Assembly: GCA_048262655.1 (NCBI GenBank)
Contig: JBLXEY010000002.1
Coordinates: forward strand, 558,001-622,000
Source: JABMNT01 sp048262655
Lineage (GTDB): Bacteria > Pseudomonadota > Alphaproteobacteria > Rhodospirillales > Casp-alpha2
Length of the DNA: 64,000 nucleotides
Reading direction: 5' to 3'
Below are positions 26,794 to 35,988 of the stretch, one piece after another (the stretch's first letter is position 1; every line of letters starts with the position of its first letter). The position numbers were made by a program, and so were the translations under genes. Under the pieces are notes generated by a model that saw nothing but the letters and a program-made list of their open reading frames with translations, was not told the origin of the DNA and did not search any database.

Positions 26794-28008
26794 ATGACGG
26801 ATAGGCACGCTTGGGTCGTCGGCACTTGGGATACCAAGGGAACCGAACTCAGCTTTATTCATTCCGTTTTGGAAGAACAAGGGGTATCCTCTATCCGTGT
26901 TGACCTTTCAACCAGTAATGACCGACCTTCTAACGTCGATATAACAGCTTCCGAGATCGCGGCTTGTCATCCCAAAGGACCTGCGTCAGTCTTTACAGGA
27001 GACCGCGGCTCTTCCGTTTCAGCGATGGTCGACGCCTTCAAGATTTACGCCGCTCAACATGCGCAAAAGATAAGCGGAATGATATCGGCGGGTGGTAGTG
27101 GCGGAACGGCGCTGGCGACCCCTGCCATGCAAATGTTGGAAGTCGGCGTTCCAAAAGTTATGATCTCAACCATGGCCAGTGGGGATGTTCGCGGCTATGT
27201 CGGTCCGGCGGATATCTGTATGATGTATTCGGTTTCCGATGTTCAGGGCATCAATCAGATATCGAAAAAAGTGCTCGCAAACGGCGCCGGCGCACTGGCT
27301 GGAATGATCCGGGTCGCATCTCATCTGCAACAATCAACACAGAACCTAAAACCAGCAATCGGCCTTTCCATGTTTGGTGTCACAACGGCGTGCGTACAGG
27401 CGGTCGTGGGAGAGCTTGAGGCTGACTACGATTGCCTTGTTTTTCATGCGACAGGCGCTGGTGGGCAGTCCATGGAAAAGCTGGCATCGTCAAGAATGCT
27501 TAAAGCCGTTCTTGATTTAACAACGACGGAAATATGCGATTACTTTATGGATGGCATTTTGAGTGCTGGCGAAACGCGACTTGAGCCAATTATCGAAAGT
27601 GGTCTGCCCTATATTGGGTCGTGTGGTGCCTTGGACATGGTGAACTTCGGTGCGCTCGAGACAGTTCCCAACGTTTACAAAAATCGCAATTTATATGTTC
27701 ATAATCCACAAATAACATTGATGCGGACAACACCCGACGAAAACAAACGCATGGGTGAATGGATCGGCGAGAAACTCAATCGGATGACCGGTCCCGTTCG
27801 CTTTCTCTTGCCGGAAAGTGGGGTCTCCATGTTGGATGCCCCGGGGCAGGCCTTTCATGACCCGGAGGCTGACAATAGCCTGTTTGAGGCATTGGAAAAC
27901 ACAGTTACACAGACACCAAACAGAAAGCTGGTTAGAATCCCAGCACACATCAACGACCCCGCTTTTGTACATTCCGTCACAGAGGCTTTTAGGGAAATCG
28001 TTCACTAA
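26794..28008 (+). CDS. Tm-1-like ATP-binding (UPF0261) protein
   Basis: 404 residues from the ATG at 26794 behind GAGGGGA. The N-terminal domain starts VVGTWDTKGTELSF, with the later GGSGGTALATPAMQ loop, as in Tm-1 proteins; the C-terminal UPF0261 part has FHATGAGGQSMEKL and CDYFMDGILSAGETRLE. Bacterial members occur in catabolic clusters without an established reaction. It leads a plus-strand operon with an SRPBCC protein (26 nt on) and a PhyH dioxygenase. Confidence 0.88.
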   Translation: MTDRHAWVVGTWDTKGTELSFIHSVLEEQGVSSIRVDLSTSNDRPSNVDITASEIAACHPKGPASVFTGDRGSSVSAMVDAFKIYAAQHAQKISGMISAGGSGGTALATPAMQMLEVGVPKVMISTMASGDVRGYVGPADICMMYSVSDVQGINQISKKVLANGAGALAGMIRVASHLQQSTQNLKPAIGLSMFGVTTACVQAVVGELEADYDCLVFHATGAGGQSMEKLASSRMLKAVLDLTTTEICDYFMDGILSAGETRLEPIIESGLPYIGSCGALDMVNFGALETVPNVYKNRNLYVHNPQITLMRTTPDENKRMGEWIGEKLNRMTGPVRFLLPESGVSMLDAPGQAFHDPEADNSLFEALENTVTQTPNRKLVRIPAHINDPAFVHSVTEAFREIVH

Positions 28009-28034
28009 CAATCCGTAACAAGGAAATTAGAAAC

Positions 28035-28475
28035 ATGGCTAATGTTTATATATCGAGCGTCATTAATGCCCCACGAGAAAAGGTATGGTCTACCATTCGG
28101 GATTTCAATGCATTGCCCGCGTGGCACCCAGCCATCGCCGACAGCAAGATTGAAGAAGGAAAATCAGCAGAACAGATCGGATGTATTCGGCACTTTCATA
28201 CCGGTGATGGCGGTCTGATCCGTGAACAGCTCCTCGCCCTTTCCGACCTCGATTGCGTATGCACCTATTCGATCCTTGAAAGCCCCATGGGGGTCGAGGG
28301 ATATATTGCAACATTGCAACTTACAGAGATCACCGATGGCGACAAGACGTTCGCTGAGTGGTCCGCAGACTTCGATTGTGATTCGGCCGCCGAAGAAGAA
28401 CTGATCGAATTTATTGGTCAGGCCGTGTTTCAGGGCGGGTTTGATGCTTTAGAGAAAAGCTTGGGAAAGAGCTAA
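28035..28475 (+). CDS. SRPBCC family protein
   Basis: 146 residues with the START/Bet v 1-like fold pattern: N-terminal VYISSVINAPREKVWSTIRD, the central strands (CVCTYSILESPMGVEGYIAT) and a C-terminal long helix (FIGQAVFQGGFDALEKSL). Such proteins bind hydrophobic ligands or act as cyclases; no catalytic residues can be named. Between the Tm-1-like and PhyH genes, probably the same transcript. Confidence 0.82.
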   Translation: MANVYISSVINAPREKVWSTIRDFNALPAWHPAIADSKIEEGKSAEQIGCIRHFHTGDGGLIREQLLALSDLDCVCTYSILESPMGVEGYIATLQLTEITDGDKTFAEWSADFDCDSAAEEELIEFIGQAVFQGGFDALEKSLGKS

Positions 28476-28542
28476 TCGATTTTTCAGGAATGTCGGCGTC
28501 GCTCACAAGACATCTACTGGCGCCGACGCTTAACAGGATATC

Positions 28543-29376
28543 ATGATGAGCAAGATAGACACACCAGAATATTTCGACCAAGCCTCCAATGCGCGTCGGC
28601 TGAGCGCAGACGAAGTGTCTCAGTATGAGCGGGACGGTTACATTAAAAACTTGCCGGTGTTTTCACCCGCAGGTGTCCAGAAATTGCAAAACCTGTTCGA
28701 GGACCTGGCTGCCCGAATGCCCGATGATATCGACCTAAGCCGCGTCAACATGTGGCACAAAGCCAGTCGCAAGTTTTATGACCTCTGTCGCACTCCTGCG
28801 ATTCTGGATTATGTTGAGGACCTGATTGGGCCTGATTTCTATCAATGGGGCGGACAGTTTTTTGCCAAGTTTCCAAACGATGGCGGCATTGTTCCGTGGC
28901 ACCAAGATGCCCAATACTGGCCCCTGAAACCACAACGCACCGTTACGGTTTGGCTCGCCGTATTTGATGCGGACCTTGAAAACGCCGCCATGCAGATCGT
29001 GAAGGGAAGCCATAAACAAGGCCCGTTTAACCACCATATCAACGAGGCCCCTCACTTGGCGCTTGAGCAAGAGGTTAGCGATGATCAGATTGATGAAAAG
29101 AACATCGTTACGCTTGATCTAAAAGCCGGGCAAATTTCCCTGCACGATGATGGCTTGTTGCATGGCTCAGGCCCAAATAATTCAGACCGCGTTCGCGCTG
29201 GTATCACCATGCGTTTCTGCCCCACAAACGTGGTCGCAGACTTATCCGTTTGGCCACATCACGAGGCCTACATGGCGCGCGGAACGGATCGGCATCAACT
29301 GAACCCGGTTGGCGCTGTTCCTGAGAAAGAACTTTTTCCGATAAAGAAATTTCAGCACTCATCTGAGTTTGCCTAA
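28543..29376 (+). CDS. Phytanoyl-CoA dioxygenase family protein (PhyH paralogue 3)
   Basis: 277-residue Fe(II)/2-oxoglutarate dioxygenase. Triad: His120 and Asp122 in WHQD and His207 in LLHGSGPN. It is more distant from the other two PhyH proteins (AQYWPLKPQ after the HxD instead of FYPHTN), so it probably has another substrate. AGGA precedes tandem ATGs at 28543 and 28546. Ends 11 nt from the convergent enolase-superfamily gene. Confidence 0.9.
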   Translation: MMSKIDTPEYFDQASNARRLSADEVSQYERDGYIKNLPVFSPAGVQKLQNLFEDLAARMPDDIDLSRVNMWHKASRKFYDLCRTPAILDYVEDLIGPDFYQWGGQFFAKFPNDGGIVPWHQDAQYWPLKPQRTVTVWLAVFDADLENAAMQIVKGSHKQGPFNHHINEAPHLALEQEVSDDQIDEKNIVTLDLKAGQISLHDDGLLHGSGPNNSDRVRAGITMRFCPTNVVADLSVWPHHEAYMARGTDRHQLNPVGAVPEKELFPIKKFQHSSEFA

Positions 29377-29387
29377 AGCAGCAAGCT

Positions 29388-30497
29388 TCAGGACGCACGA
29401 ACCAAAGACCGCTCCGCGACGTTTTGATCGAAAGTAATGCCGAGCCCCGGCTGGCTCGGTGCTCTCAGAAATACGCCATCTTCTGTGACGACTTCTTGCG
29501 TCTCGGGACCGACGATCAACTGGTTTTGGAATTCTAGAAGCGCGTTGTCGGCCATAAAATATTCAATCCATTTTACATTGGACAAACCCGCAGCCAAATG
29601 AATATGGACAGACTGCAAATCCCACGGAGACACAGGAATTCCTTTGGCCGACGCAAAAGCGTGGATCCGCAGCCAGTCCGTGATCCCGCCAGTTACAAGC
29701 GCGTTCGGCTGCACCATATCGACTTGGCCTTGTTCGATCAGGGTCCTGAATTCAAGTAAACCCGCATGTTGTTCACCGCCAACAATATAGGTATCACCAG
29801 AGCGCGCACGAACGCGGGCATACCCTGGGATATCATCAGGTGCCACCGGCTCTTCCAACCAGTAGACGTTATAAGGCTCCCAGATTTTAAGTTGTTGAAT
29901 GGCCGTATCAACATCCCAGCTGCCGTTGACGTCAACCATCAAGCGGACGTCTGGACCGATGGCTTCTCGAACCAGTTTGACCCGTTCTGTTGCTTCCTTT
30001 GGTGTAACGAAACTACGGGTACCGCGAATTTTTAACGCCCGATGGCCCATCGCGACATACGAAGCAGCGCGCTCTGCCAATTCGTCCGCCGGCAAATGAT
30101 GTGCGCAATTCGCGTAGGTTGGAACCAAGTCGCGATGCCCACCGAACAAATGGGCGACCGGTACACCAAGCGACTTTCCCTTGATATCCCACAGCGCCAT
30201 ATCAATGGCCGCAATACATCCGCGCACCAACCCTTCGCCGCCGCGTCTCGGAATGGCATTCCGATACATCTTCTCCCACAGTTCGGACGTGAGGCGCGGA
30301 TCGGCATCGATGATTTGCAAACTCAGGATGTTTTCGATGATTTCCTGAAACAGCGCCCCGGCGCGGGGTTGCGCCATCGCGAACCCGACACCGGAAATAT
30401 CTGCATCCGTTTCGACTTCTACAATAATGATTTCGGCATGATAAGAATCTGAAGCGTTGCCACTATGGCGACGTGCTTTTACATTGGTAACCTTCAT
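29388..30497 (-). CDS. Mandelate racemase/muconate lactonizing (enolase superfamily) enzyme
   Basis: 369 residues. The metal ligands fit the family: Asp190 (MVDVNGSW), Glu216 (WLEEPV) and Glu243 (VGGEQH). The general-base segment reads LKIRG (Lys157, Arg159) rather than K-x-K, a known variant among acid-sugar dehydratases and racemases. These enzymes abstract a proton alpha to a carboxylate. It follows tctA on the same strand after about 120 nt and is probably part of the TTT operon, so its substrate is likely the imported acid or a product of it. Confidence 0.88.
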   Translation of the reverse strand: MKVTNVKARRHSGNASDSYHAEIIIVEVETDADISGVGFAMAQPRAGALFQEIIENILSLQIIDADPRLTSELWEKMYRNAIPRRGGEGLVRGCIAAIDMALWDIKGKSLGVPVAHLFGGHRDLVPTYANCAHHLPADELAERAASYVAMGHRALKIRGTRSFVTPKEATERVKLVREAIGPDVRLMVDVNGSWDVDTAIQQLKIWEPYNVYWLEEPVAPDDIPGYARVRARSGDTYIVGGEQHAGLLEFRTLIEQGQVDMVQPNALVTGGITDWLRIHAFASAKGIPVSPWDLQSVHIHLAAGLSNVKWIEYFMADNALLEFQNQLIVGPETQEVVTEDGVFLRAPSQPGLGITFDQNVAERSLVRAS

Positions 30498-30620
30498 CAC
30501 TACACTTCCATTTCTATCGAGTTTTTATCAAAAGTTGGTAACCACCCAGCAGCCGTTAGAGATCTGACTCATCTGGGTTAACAATCATCTCCATAACCAA
30601 GCCAAGAAAGGCCAGATCAC

Positions 30621-32108
30621 TTAGTCACGATTGCGCATGCGGCCGATCCATTTTGTTATGGGTGCACCAAACAAGCCCAGAAAAGCGAAAACCAGAAACA
30701 ACGCGGCAAGCGGCTGCATCAGAATTTGCCACCATTCTCCGTTGAACATCTTCAAGGAGTTTTGAAAATTCGTCTCTACCATTTCACCCAAGATCAAACC
30801 AACTGCAATGGGTGCAACGGCAAATTTATGACGCCGGGCAAAAAAGCCGATCACGCCAAAGATCAAAACAATCCAGACATCAAGGAGGGAGGAATTCAAG
30901 GCATAGGCACCGATCACCGCAAGGGCGAAAACAATCGGCCACAGCAATTGTAACGGCACAAGAGATATCCGGGCGAAGAACTTGGCTGCGTATAAACCCA
31001 TCACCAGAAACATGATATTAGCCATCAACATCGCGCCAAAGATTTGATAGACCGTGCCGACCTGTTCCGTAAACAAATAGGGTCCCGGGCGCAGGCCATG
31101 AACCATAAGACCGACAAGGATAACCGCCGTCGTGCCGCTGCCGGGAATACCTAGCACCATCGTCGGCACCATAGCTCCGCCCGTAGCCGCATTATTCGCA
31201 GCTTCGGCACCAGCGATCCCTTCGACGGACCCTTTTCCAAATTCTTCTTTATGTTTGGACCAGCGCCGCGCTTCCGAGTATCCGATCATTGAGGCAACCG
31301 TCGCCCCCTCTGCCGGAAGAACACCAATAAAGGTTCCAATGCCGCAAGACCGCAGGACGGTTTTCCATATCCTTTTATAGTCTTCGCGCGACGGCAATTT
31401 CACCATCTTCATATTAATGGTGTCGACAATTTGGTTGATCCGTTCAGATTGAATAAGCAGTTCTGACATAGCGAACAAACCAATAAAGACTGGCACAAAT
31501 CCCAGCCCTTCATAAAGGTCGTAGTTTCCAAACATGAAGCGCTCAATACCACTGGTCGGCTCGGCACCAATGGTCGCAAGCCAAACTCCGAAAATCCCCC
31601 CGATCAAATTTCGGAGCGTCCCGCCAGCACTAATAGATGCCAGCATCGATAGCCCGAACAAGGTCAGGGCAAAATATTCTGGCGGTCGAAACTCATAAGC
31701 GACACGGGCCAGAAGCGGCGCAGCGATACAAAGAACAATCACGGAGAACACACCACCAATCGTACTGGATACAACAGCGATACCGAGCGCACGACCCGCC
31801 TCCCCACGTTTCGCCAGCGGGTATCCGTCGAACGTCGTCGCAGCAGCTGCGGCAGTACCCGGGGTGTTGATCAGGATCGCGGTGATGGAACCCGCGAAGG
31901 TCGCCGATACATATATCGTCGCCAATACGGCAATGGCGTGCACAGGTTCCATGGTCAGGGTGAACGGCAACAGTAACGCCGCCCCCGTTGTTGCTCCTAA
32001 ACCCGGGAGCACACCAATGACAACGCCCAGGACCGTCGTAATCAGAATAAGAAATAGCAGGTAGGGGTCGAGCATCACAGATGCCATCGCATTTAGCGCT
32101 TCGATCAT
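30621..32108 (-). CDS. tctA: Tripartite tricarboxylate transporter large permease TctA
   Basis: 495 residues, typical size, about 12 membrane helices. Two family motifs are present: GVLPGLGATTGAALLLPFT near the N-terminus and GVLPAEGATVASMIGYSEAR with VLGIPGSGTTAVILVGL in the second half. It forms the proton- or sodium-driven channel for the acid bound by TctC. Encoded 10 nt after tctB. The imported substrate is unknown. Confidence 0.94.
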   Translation of the reverse strand: MIEALNAMASVMLDPYLLFLILITTVLGVVIGVLPGLGATTGAALLLPFTLTMEPVHAIAVLATIYVSATFAGSITAILINTPGTAAAAATTFDGYPLAKRGEAGRALGIAVVSSTIGGVFSVIVLCIAAPLLARVAYEFRPPEYFALTLFGLSMLASISAGGTLRNLIGGIFGVWLATIGAEPTSGIERFMFGNYDLYEGLGFVPVFIGLFAMSELLIQSERINQIVDTINMKMVKLPSREDYKRIWKTVLRSCGIGTFIGVLPAEGATVASMIGYSEARRWSKHKEEFGKGSVEGIAGAEAANNAATGGAMVPTMVLGIPGSGTTAVILVGLMVHGLRPGPYLFTEQVGTVYQIFGAMLMANIMFLVMGLYAAKFFARISLVPLQLLWPIVFALAVIGAYALNSSLLDVWIVLIFGVIGFFARRHKFAVAPIAVGLILGEMVETNFQNSLKMFNGEWWQILMQPLAALFLVFAFLGLFGAPITKWIGRMRNRD

Positions 32109-32118
32109 AGCTGGCTCC

Positions 32119-32586
32119 CTAACCGTAATACCAATTGGTCAACAATCCGCGTGGAAAACGAACTCTCAACACCAAGTCGAACAAAAAGAACATTGAAATT
32201 GGCGTAACCAAAGAGACCGCGCCTGCAACAGAGATCCGTTTTTCGCCCCAAAGAATACACATGGAAAACATAACCACAGCTATGGCAATAAACATGTCCA
32301 CATAAACTGTAAGTCCGTAGAAAACGGCGAAAAGACCGATCGTGCACCACGTGTGATAGGTTTCACGTCGGGCCCTCTTGGGCGGGTTCCGCCTATACTG
32401 AACCGCCAAAAAAGCGGCCAGCAGCAAATTTAAAATCATTAGGAAAATTGGAAACACGCGCGGCTGCATACTGTCGCCAACGATCATTGGTGGCGAAACA
32501 TCAAGTTGCAGAGCAGCCCATATCACAACCAACGAAAAAATTGTGACGATACCCGGTATTATCATAAGGCGCATAATATAAAACAA
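32119..32586 (-). CDS. tctB: Tripartite tricarboxylate transporter small permease TctB
   Basis: 155 residues with four membrane helices and the family segment SMQPRVFPIFLMILNLLLA. It pairs with TctA. Methionines at positions 5 and 8 are alternative starts. Separated from tctC by a hairpin. Confidence 0.88.
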   Translation of the reverse strand: MFYIMRLMIIPGIVTIFSLVVIWAALQLDVSPPMIVGDSMQPRVFPIFLMILNLLLAAFLAVQYRRNPPKRARRETYHTWCTIGLFAVFYGLTVYVDMFIAIAVVMFSMCILWGEKRISVAGAVSLVTPISMFFLFDLVLRVRFPRGLLTNWYYG

Positions 32587-32612
32587 ACGGTGCTTCCCGA
32601 AGGAAGCACCGT
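32587..32612 (-). terminator. Hairpin between tctC and tctB
   Basis: ACGGTGCTTCC and GGAAGCACCGT form a perfect 11-bp stem with a 4-nt loop; on the minus strand it is followed by a short T-rich run (TTGTTTTA). A leaky terminator here would give more binding protein than permease. Confidence 0.7.
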
Positions 32613-32632
32613 CTCCTTAAAAGCCAACTGAC

Positions 32633-33616
32633 TTACTTAACCAATCCCATGTCCTTTAGGGCCGGGCCAAATTCAGCCACCATAGACTTAATCTGTTTCG
32701 CCCAGGCTTCTGAACCCTGAGGTGATGTAGAATCAAGTCCCGAGTTCATGAGATACGCCTGATACATGGAATGCTTCATAGCTTTCGACATTCCGGCCTC
32801 AAGCTCTGCAACCCGCTCTTTCGGCGCTCCAGCGTGGGTCACAAACCCCCGCGTGGTTGAAAGAACCAGATCAATCCCGAGTGCTTTGGCTGTTTTTGCT
32901 TTAGGAATGGGTGCCATCCCGTTTTCAGCAAGGATAACCATTGGGCAGATATCGCCAGCCTCAACAGGTGCTGACGCTTCTGACAAGTTCAGTGTTGCGA
33001 CATCTACAGAACCGGCGACCAATTGTGTTGCCAATTCCCCTCCGCCCTTGAACGGAATGTATGTCGGCATCGGCAACCCAAGACGCTTGGCCCACAGGTA
33101 AACGGTCAAGTGATCAATCGTCCCCGTTTGAGTACCACCAAACTTAACCTTATCGCCCTTTTTTAGGCCGGCAACAAAATCTTCCGGTGTTTTGTAGGGA
33201 CTGGTCTTACAATTAACCATCAAAATCTGAGGATCGTTGGTGCCACGAGCAATCGGAGCCATGTCCTCGACTTTCAGCTTAGTCTTTCCCTTGGCCATGG
33301 TAATTGCGTGACCAACTGTGAACGTCAAAATCGTGTTACCGTCTGCCGGACGCGTCATGAAATAGTTCATAGCAGCAGCACCGCCACCACCACGCTTATT
33401 CACAACGACCATATCCTGCTTCAACGTACGGCGTGCACGCAGCATCATCATTCGCGAGTTAACGTCTGTTCCACCGCCTGCACCCGCATGGGTAACGACT
33501 TCAATAGCTGGCTTGTCAGCGGCTTGCGTTACGGCACTCGACAGAGCCACCATCCCCAAACCGGCCGTAATCGCCGTAAGCGTCAACGCGCATTGGCGCA
33601 TAGGACTAAATGTCAT
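32633..33616 (-). CDS. tctC: Tripartite tricarboxylate transporter substrate-binding protein TctC
   Basis: 327 residues from MTFSPMRQ, behind GGGAGGAAG; a longer reading is rejected. A signal peptide ends near SAVTQAADK. The Bug/TctC fold is evident: VVTHAGAGGGTDVNSRMM (ligand loop 1), KFGGTQTGTIDHL and PFKGGGELATQLVAGSVDVAT. Bug proteins bind carboxylates through these loops. First gene of the TTT operon, under a putative GntR operator 119 nt upstream. Confidence 0.93.
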   Translation of the reverse strand: MTFSPMRQCALTLTAITAGLGMVALSSAVTQAADKPAIEVVTHAGAGGGTDVNSRMMMLRARRTLKQDMVVVNKRGGGGAAAMNYFMTRPADGNTILTFTVGHAITMAKGKTKLKVEDMAPIARGTNDPQILMVNCKTSPYKTPEDFVAGLKKGDKVKFGGTQTGTIDHLTVYLWAKRLGLPMPTYIPFKGGGELATQLVAGSVDVATLNLSEASAPVEAGDICPMVILAENGMAPIPKAKTAKALGIDLVLSTTRGFVTHAGAPKERVAELEAGMSKAMKHSMYQAYLMNSGLDSTSPQGSEAWAKQIKSMVAEFGPALKDMGLVK

Positions 33617-33924
33617 CAAAACTTCCTCCCTGATCAAAATTACGAAGAACATATGCTCTTCGAATGCGTCTGGATCTCTAGATCCAAACCTCCCAAAACA
33701 CCTTGCATCAAGATATTCGCAGCGTCAATAAAAATGGTATACCAAAAATGAATTAGGGAAATGATCGCAACTCAAGAGCAATAACCACGGCCCCAGCAAA
33801 AGCTCTTAAGAGCCATTACCCACAGTTGCTATTGCATACAATACAGACACAAATAAGAGATTACGATATCAGTCGCTGAACCCGCCGATAACTGGTAAAC
33901 ATTTTTTAAATCAAATGAAGCCGC
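33617..33924. other. Intergenic region upstream of tctC
   Basis: 308 bases between tctC and the 3' end of the GntR gene. Holds the palindrome TGGTATACCA at 33735-33744, a likely operator for the neighbouring GntR. No gene was found in the rest. Confidence 0.5.
33735..33744. promoter_or_regulatory. TGGTATACCA palindrome upstream of tctC
   Basis: Perfect 10-bp palindrome in an AT-rich context, 119 nt before the tctC start. The same 10-mer occurs upstream of the CoA-transferase gene, and degenerate copies precede the GntR and PdxA-like genes, which points to one regulator, most likely the GntR encoded at 33925. Confidence 0.65.
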
Positions 33925-34641
33925 TTATTCTTTATAATCGTCGTGGCGAACTTTAACCCAGGTATCTCCGAGATGACTTGCCATAAGTGTTGCCAGCAAG
34001 TCTCCGTCACGCGCTTCAAGCGCTGAAATAATTTCTTCGTGCTGATTAACGGCTTGGGGCCATTTCTCATTCTTTTCATTTGAACGGTAGCGCACACGAT
34101 ATAAACGCGCATTGAAATGTCTATGGGTATCAATCAACGATGCGTTGCGACTGGCCGCGACAATGCTTGTATGGATCTTCTGATTAAGTTTGAAATAGCT
34201 TAACCTGTCTTTTCGACTGAAGGCAGCCAACATTTCAAAGTGTAATGCGCGGATCTCCGCTATCTCCAAATCTGTGGCACAATCAGCCGCCAACCGGCCA
34301 CCCAACGCTTCAAGAGCACCTAGAACCTGAAGAAGTTCTTTCACCTCCTCCGGCGCAGGATTTGCAACGACGGCCCCACGGTTCGGTAACAGCGCGACCA
34401 GCTTTTCCCCTTCAAGGATTTTCAGGGCTTCGCGCAATGGGGTTCTGGAAACATTGAGCTCTTCGGATAACTGGCGTTCGCGAATGCGTTCCCCCGGTTT
34501 GATTTTGTCTTCAACAATCATGTCGCGTATGATTGTCGCGACCTGACTGGTTAACGGCAGGCGTGAGACATTATTCGCCTCCTCCTGATTATCAGGGGTC
34601 CGTGCGGCCTCTGCCTCATTATCCACAACACTCTGCTTCAT
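33925..34641 (-). CDS. GntR family regulator, FCD subgroup, of the TTT module
   Basis: 238 residues from MKQSVVD (AGGA 8 nt upstream). The winged helix is at about 25-90 (LSEELNVSRTPLREALKILEGEKLV) and the FCD domain follows with helices carrying HFEMLAAFSRKD and NQHEEIISALEARD. It sits between the tct operon and the PdxA-like gene and is the likely reader of the TGGTATACCA sites around it. FCD regulators usually respond to a carboxylate of the pathway. Confidence 0.92.
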   Translation of the reverse strand: MKQSVVDNEAEAARTPDNQEEANNVSRLPLTSQVATIIRDMIVEDKIKPGERIRERQLSEELNVSRTPLREALKILEGEKLVALLPNRGAVVANPAPEEVKELLQVLGALEALGGRLAADCATDLEIAEIRALHFEMLAAFSRKDRLSYFKLNQKIHTSIVAASRNASLIDTHRHFNARLYRVRYRSNEKNEKWPQAVNQHEEIISALEARDGDLLATLMASHLGDTWVKVRHDDYKE

Positions 34642-34962
34642 CTGGTTTCCTGTCACTCATACTCGCAATCTTGAGGGGCACGATATGCTACCCCAGTTCA
34701 ACACCCAATGGTATGTTAAATCCCGTCTGCCATGAAGAAAAATACCATTTTCCATAGAGCACTGACTAATAATCGCCCCCAGAACTCGCAATATAATCCG
34801 CCATTTAGCGGTCAAAAACACGCCATTATGAACAAAATAAATTCTTAAATAAGTTGACGACATGTCAGATTGTATGCCAAATCCTAACCCTTACTGCAGA
34901 TCGAATACGCGAGAGAAGATTTGCAATTATAGATCAAAAAGCTGCTGGAACAGGATTGAGAC
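34642..34962. promoter_or_regulatory. Divergent promoter region GntR / PdxA-like with two degenerate operator copies
   Basis: 321 bases without a gene. TGGTATGTTA at 34709-34718 (7 of 10 matches to TGGTATACCA) precedes the GntR start, and TTGTATGCCA at 34870-34879 (8 of 10) precedes the PdxA-like gene. They suggest autoregulation and co-regulation, with weaker sites than at the tctC and CoA-transferase promoters. Confidence 0.45.
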
Positions 34963-35988
34963 ATGAAACCTCGTATAGCCATAACACATGGAGAGCCCGC
35001 CGGAATTGGTCCAGAACTGGTGGCCAAATTGTTATCAGAAACGGATCTGCGGGACCGAGCAGACGTCGTCTTGATTGGTGACCGGCATGTCTTTGAATTG
35101 GGACAAACCCAAGCGGACACAAGCTGGAAAATGCGCGAAGTCGATGTCAATCAACAGGACACGTGGTGGAACGGAGACGATTTCCCTTGGATACCAATGG
35201 TTACAATAAGCCCCGATGAGCTCCAGATCGCAGAAGTCAGCGAAGCCGGCGGCCGGTCTAGCCTGCGGGGACTGGATTGTGCTGTTGATCTGACACTAGA
35301 CGGCACTGTCGATGGTATTCTATTTGGCCCCTTCAACAAAACGTCACTTCATATGGGGGGCATGGATGTTGAAGATGAGCATCGTTATATCGCGCAGTAT
35401 CTGAATTTCACGGGCTACCATTCTGAAATCAACATGCTTGATGAACTGATCACTACGCGGGTCACCAGCCACATCGCTTTAAAAGATGTTGTTGCCAATA
35501 TTGACCAAGACAAAGTCATTGATGCCGTCAAACTGGCGAATGACACCCTAAAGTCGACGGGCATGAAACGACCGCGTATCGGGGTCGCGGCTCTCAACCC
35601 GCATGCCGGCGATGCCGGTAATTTTGGCACCGAAGAAATCGATATTCTGACCCCAGCTGTCGCCCGCGCCAGCGAACTGCAGATTGATGTCAACGGGCCC
35701 TGGCCATCAGACACGGTTTTCTTGCGGGCCAGAGATGGCCTCCTGGACGCCGTCGTCACCATGTATCATGACCAAGGGCAAATCGCGATGAAACTTATGG
35801 GTTTTGAGCGCGGCGTCACTATTGCGGCAGGCCTGCCGATTGCCGTTGCAACGCCGGCTCACGGAACCGCGTTCGATATTGCGGGTCAGGGCATTGCGAA
35901 TTTAGGTGCGATGCGCAAAGCATTTGATGTTCTGTGTCGCATGGCGCCTAATTTTCGGCAAGCCCGATTGGAAAGGCAGGCAGGTTAA
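34963..35988 (+). CDS. PdxA family NAD-dependent dehydrogenase (PdxA2-like)
   Basis: 341 residues with the full PdxA fold: GEPAGIGPELVAKL, NPHAGDAGNFGTEE, and MYHDQGQIAMKLMGF plus PAHGTAFDIAGQG, which hold the metal-binding His/Asp residues. The true vitamin B6 enzyme is usually beside ksgA or surA. This copy lies in a catabolic, GntR-controlled cluster, so it is more likely a hydroxyacid or dihydrodiol dehydrogenase of the PdxA2/TphB kind. The DUF1537 kinase that accompanies erythronate PdxA2 enzymes is absent. Confidence 0.85.
   Translation: MKPRIAITHGEPAGIGPELVAKLLSETDLRDRADVVLIGDRHVFELGQTQADTSWKMREVDVNQQDTWWNGDDFPWIPMVTISPDELQIAEVSEAGGRSSLRGLDCAVDLTLDGTVDGILFGPFNKTSLHMGGMDVEDEHRYIAQYLNFTGYHSEINMLDELITTRVTSHIALKDVVANIDQDKVIDAVKLANDTLKSTGMKRPRIGVAALNPHAGDAGNFGTEEIDILTPAVARASELQIDVNGPWPSDTVFLRARDGLLDAVVTMYHDQGQIAMKLMGFERGVTIAAGLPIAVATPAHGTAFDIAGQGIANLGAMRKAFDVLCRMAPNFRQARLERQAG

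Noticed and set aside
34963..35988. Assignment as the vitamin B6 gene pdxA
   Set aside because: The neighbours are a GntR regulator, transporter and CoA enzymes rather than ksgA or surA, and shared operator-like sites indicate a catabolic role.
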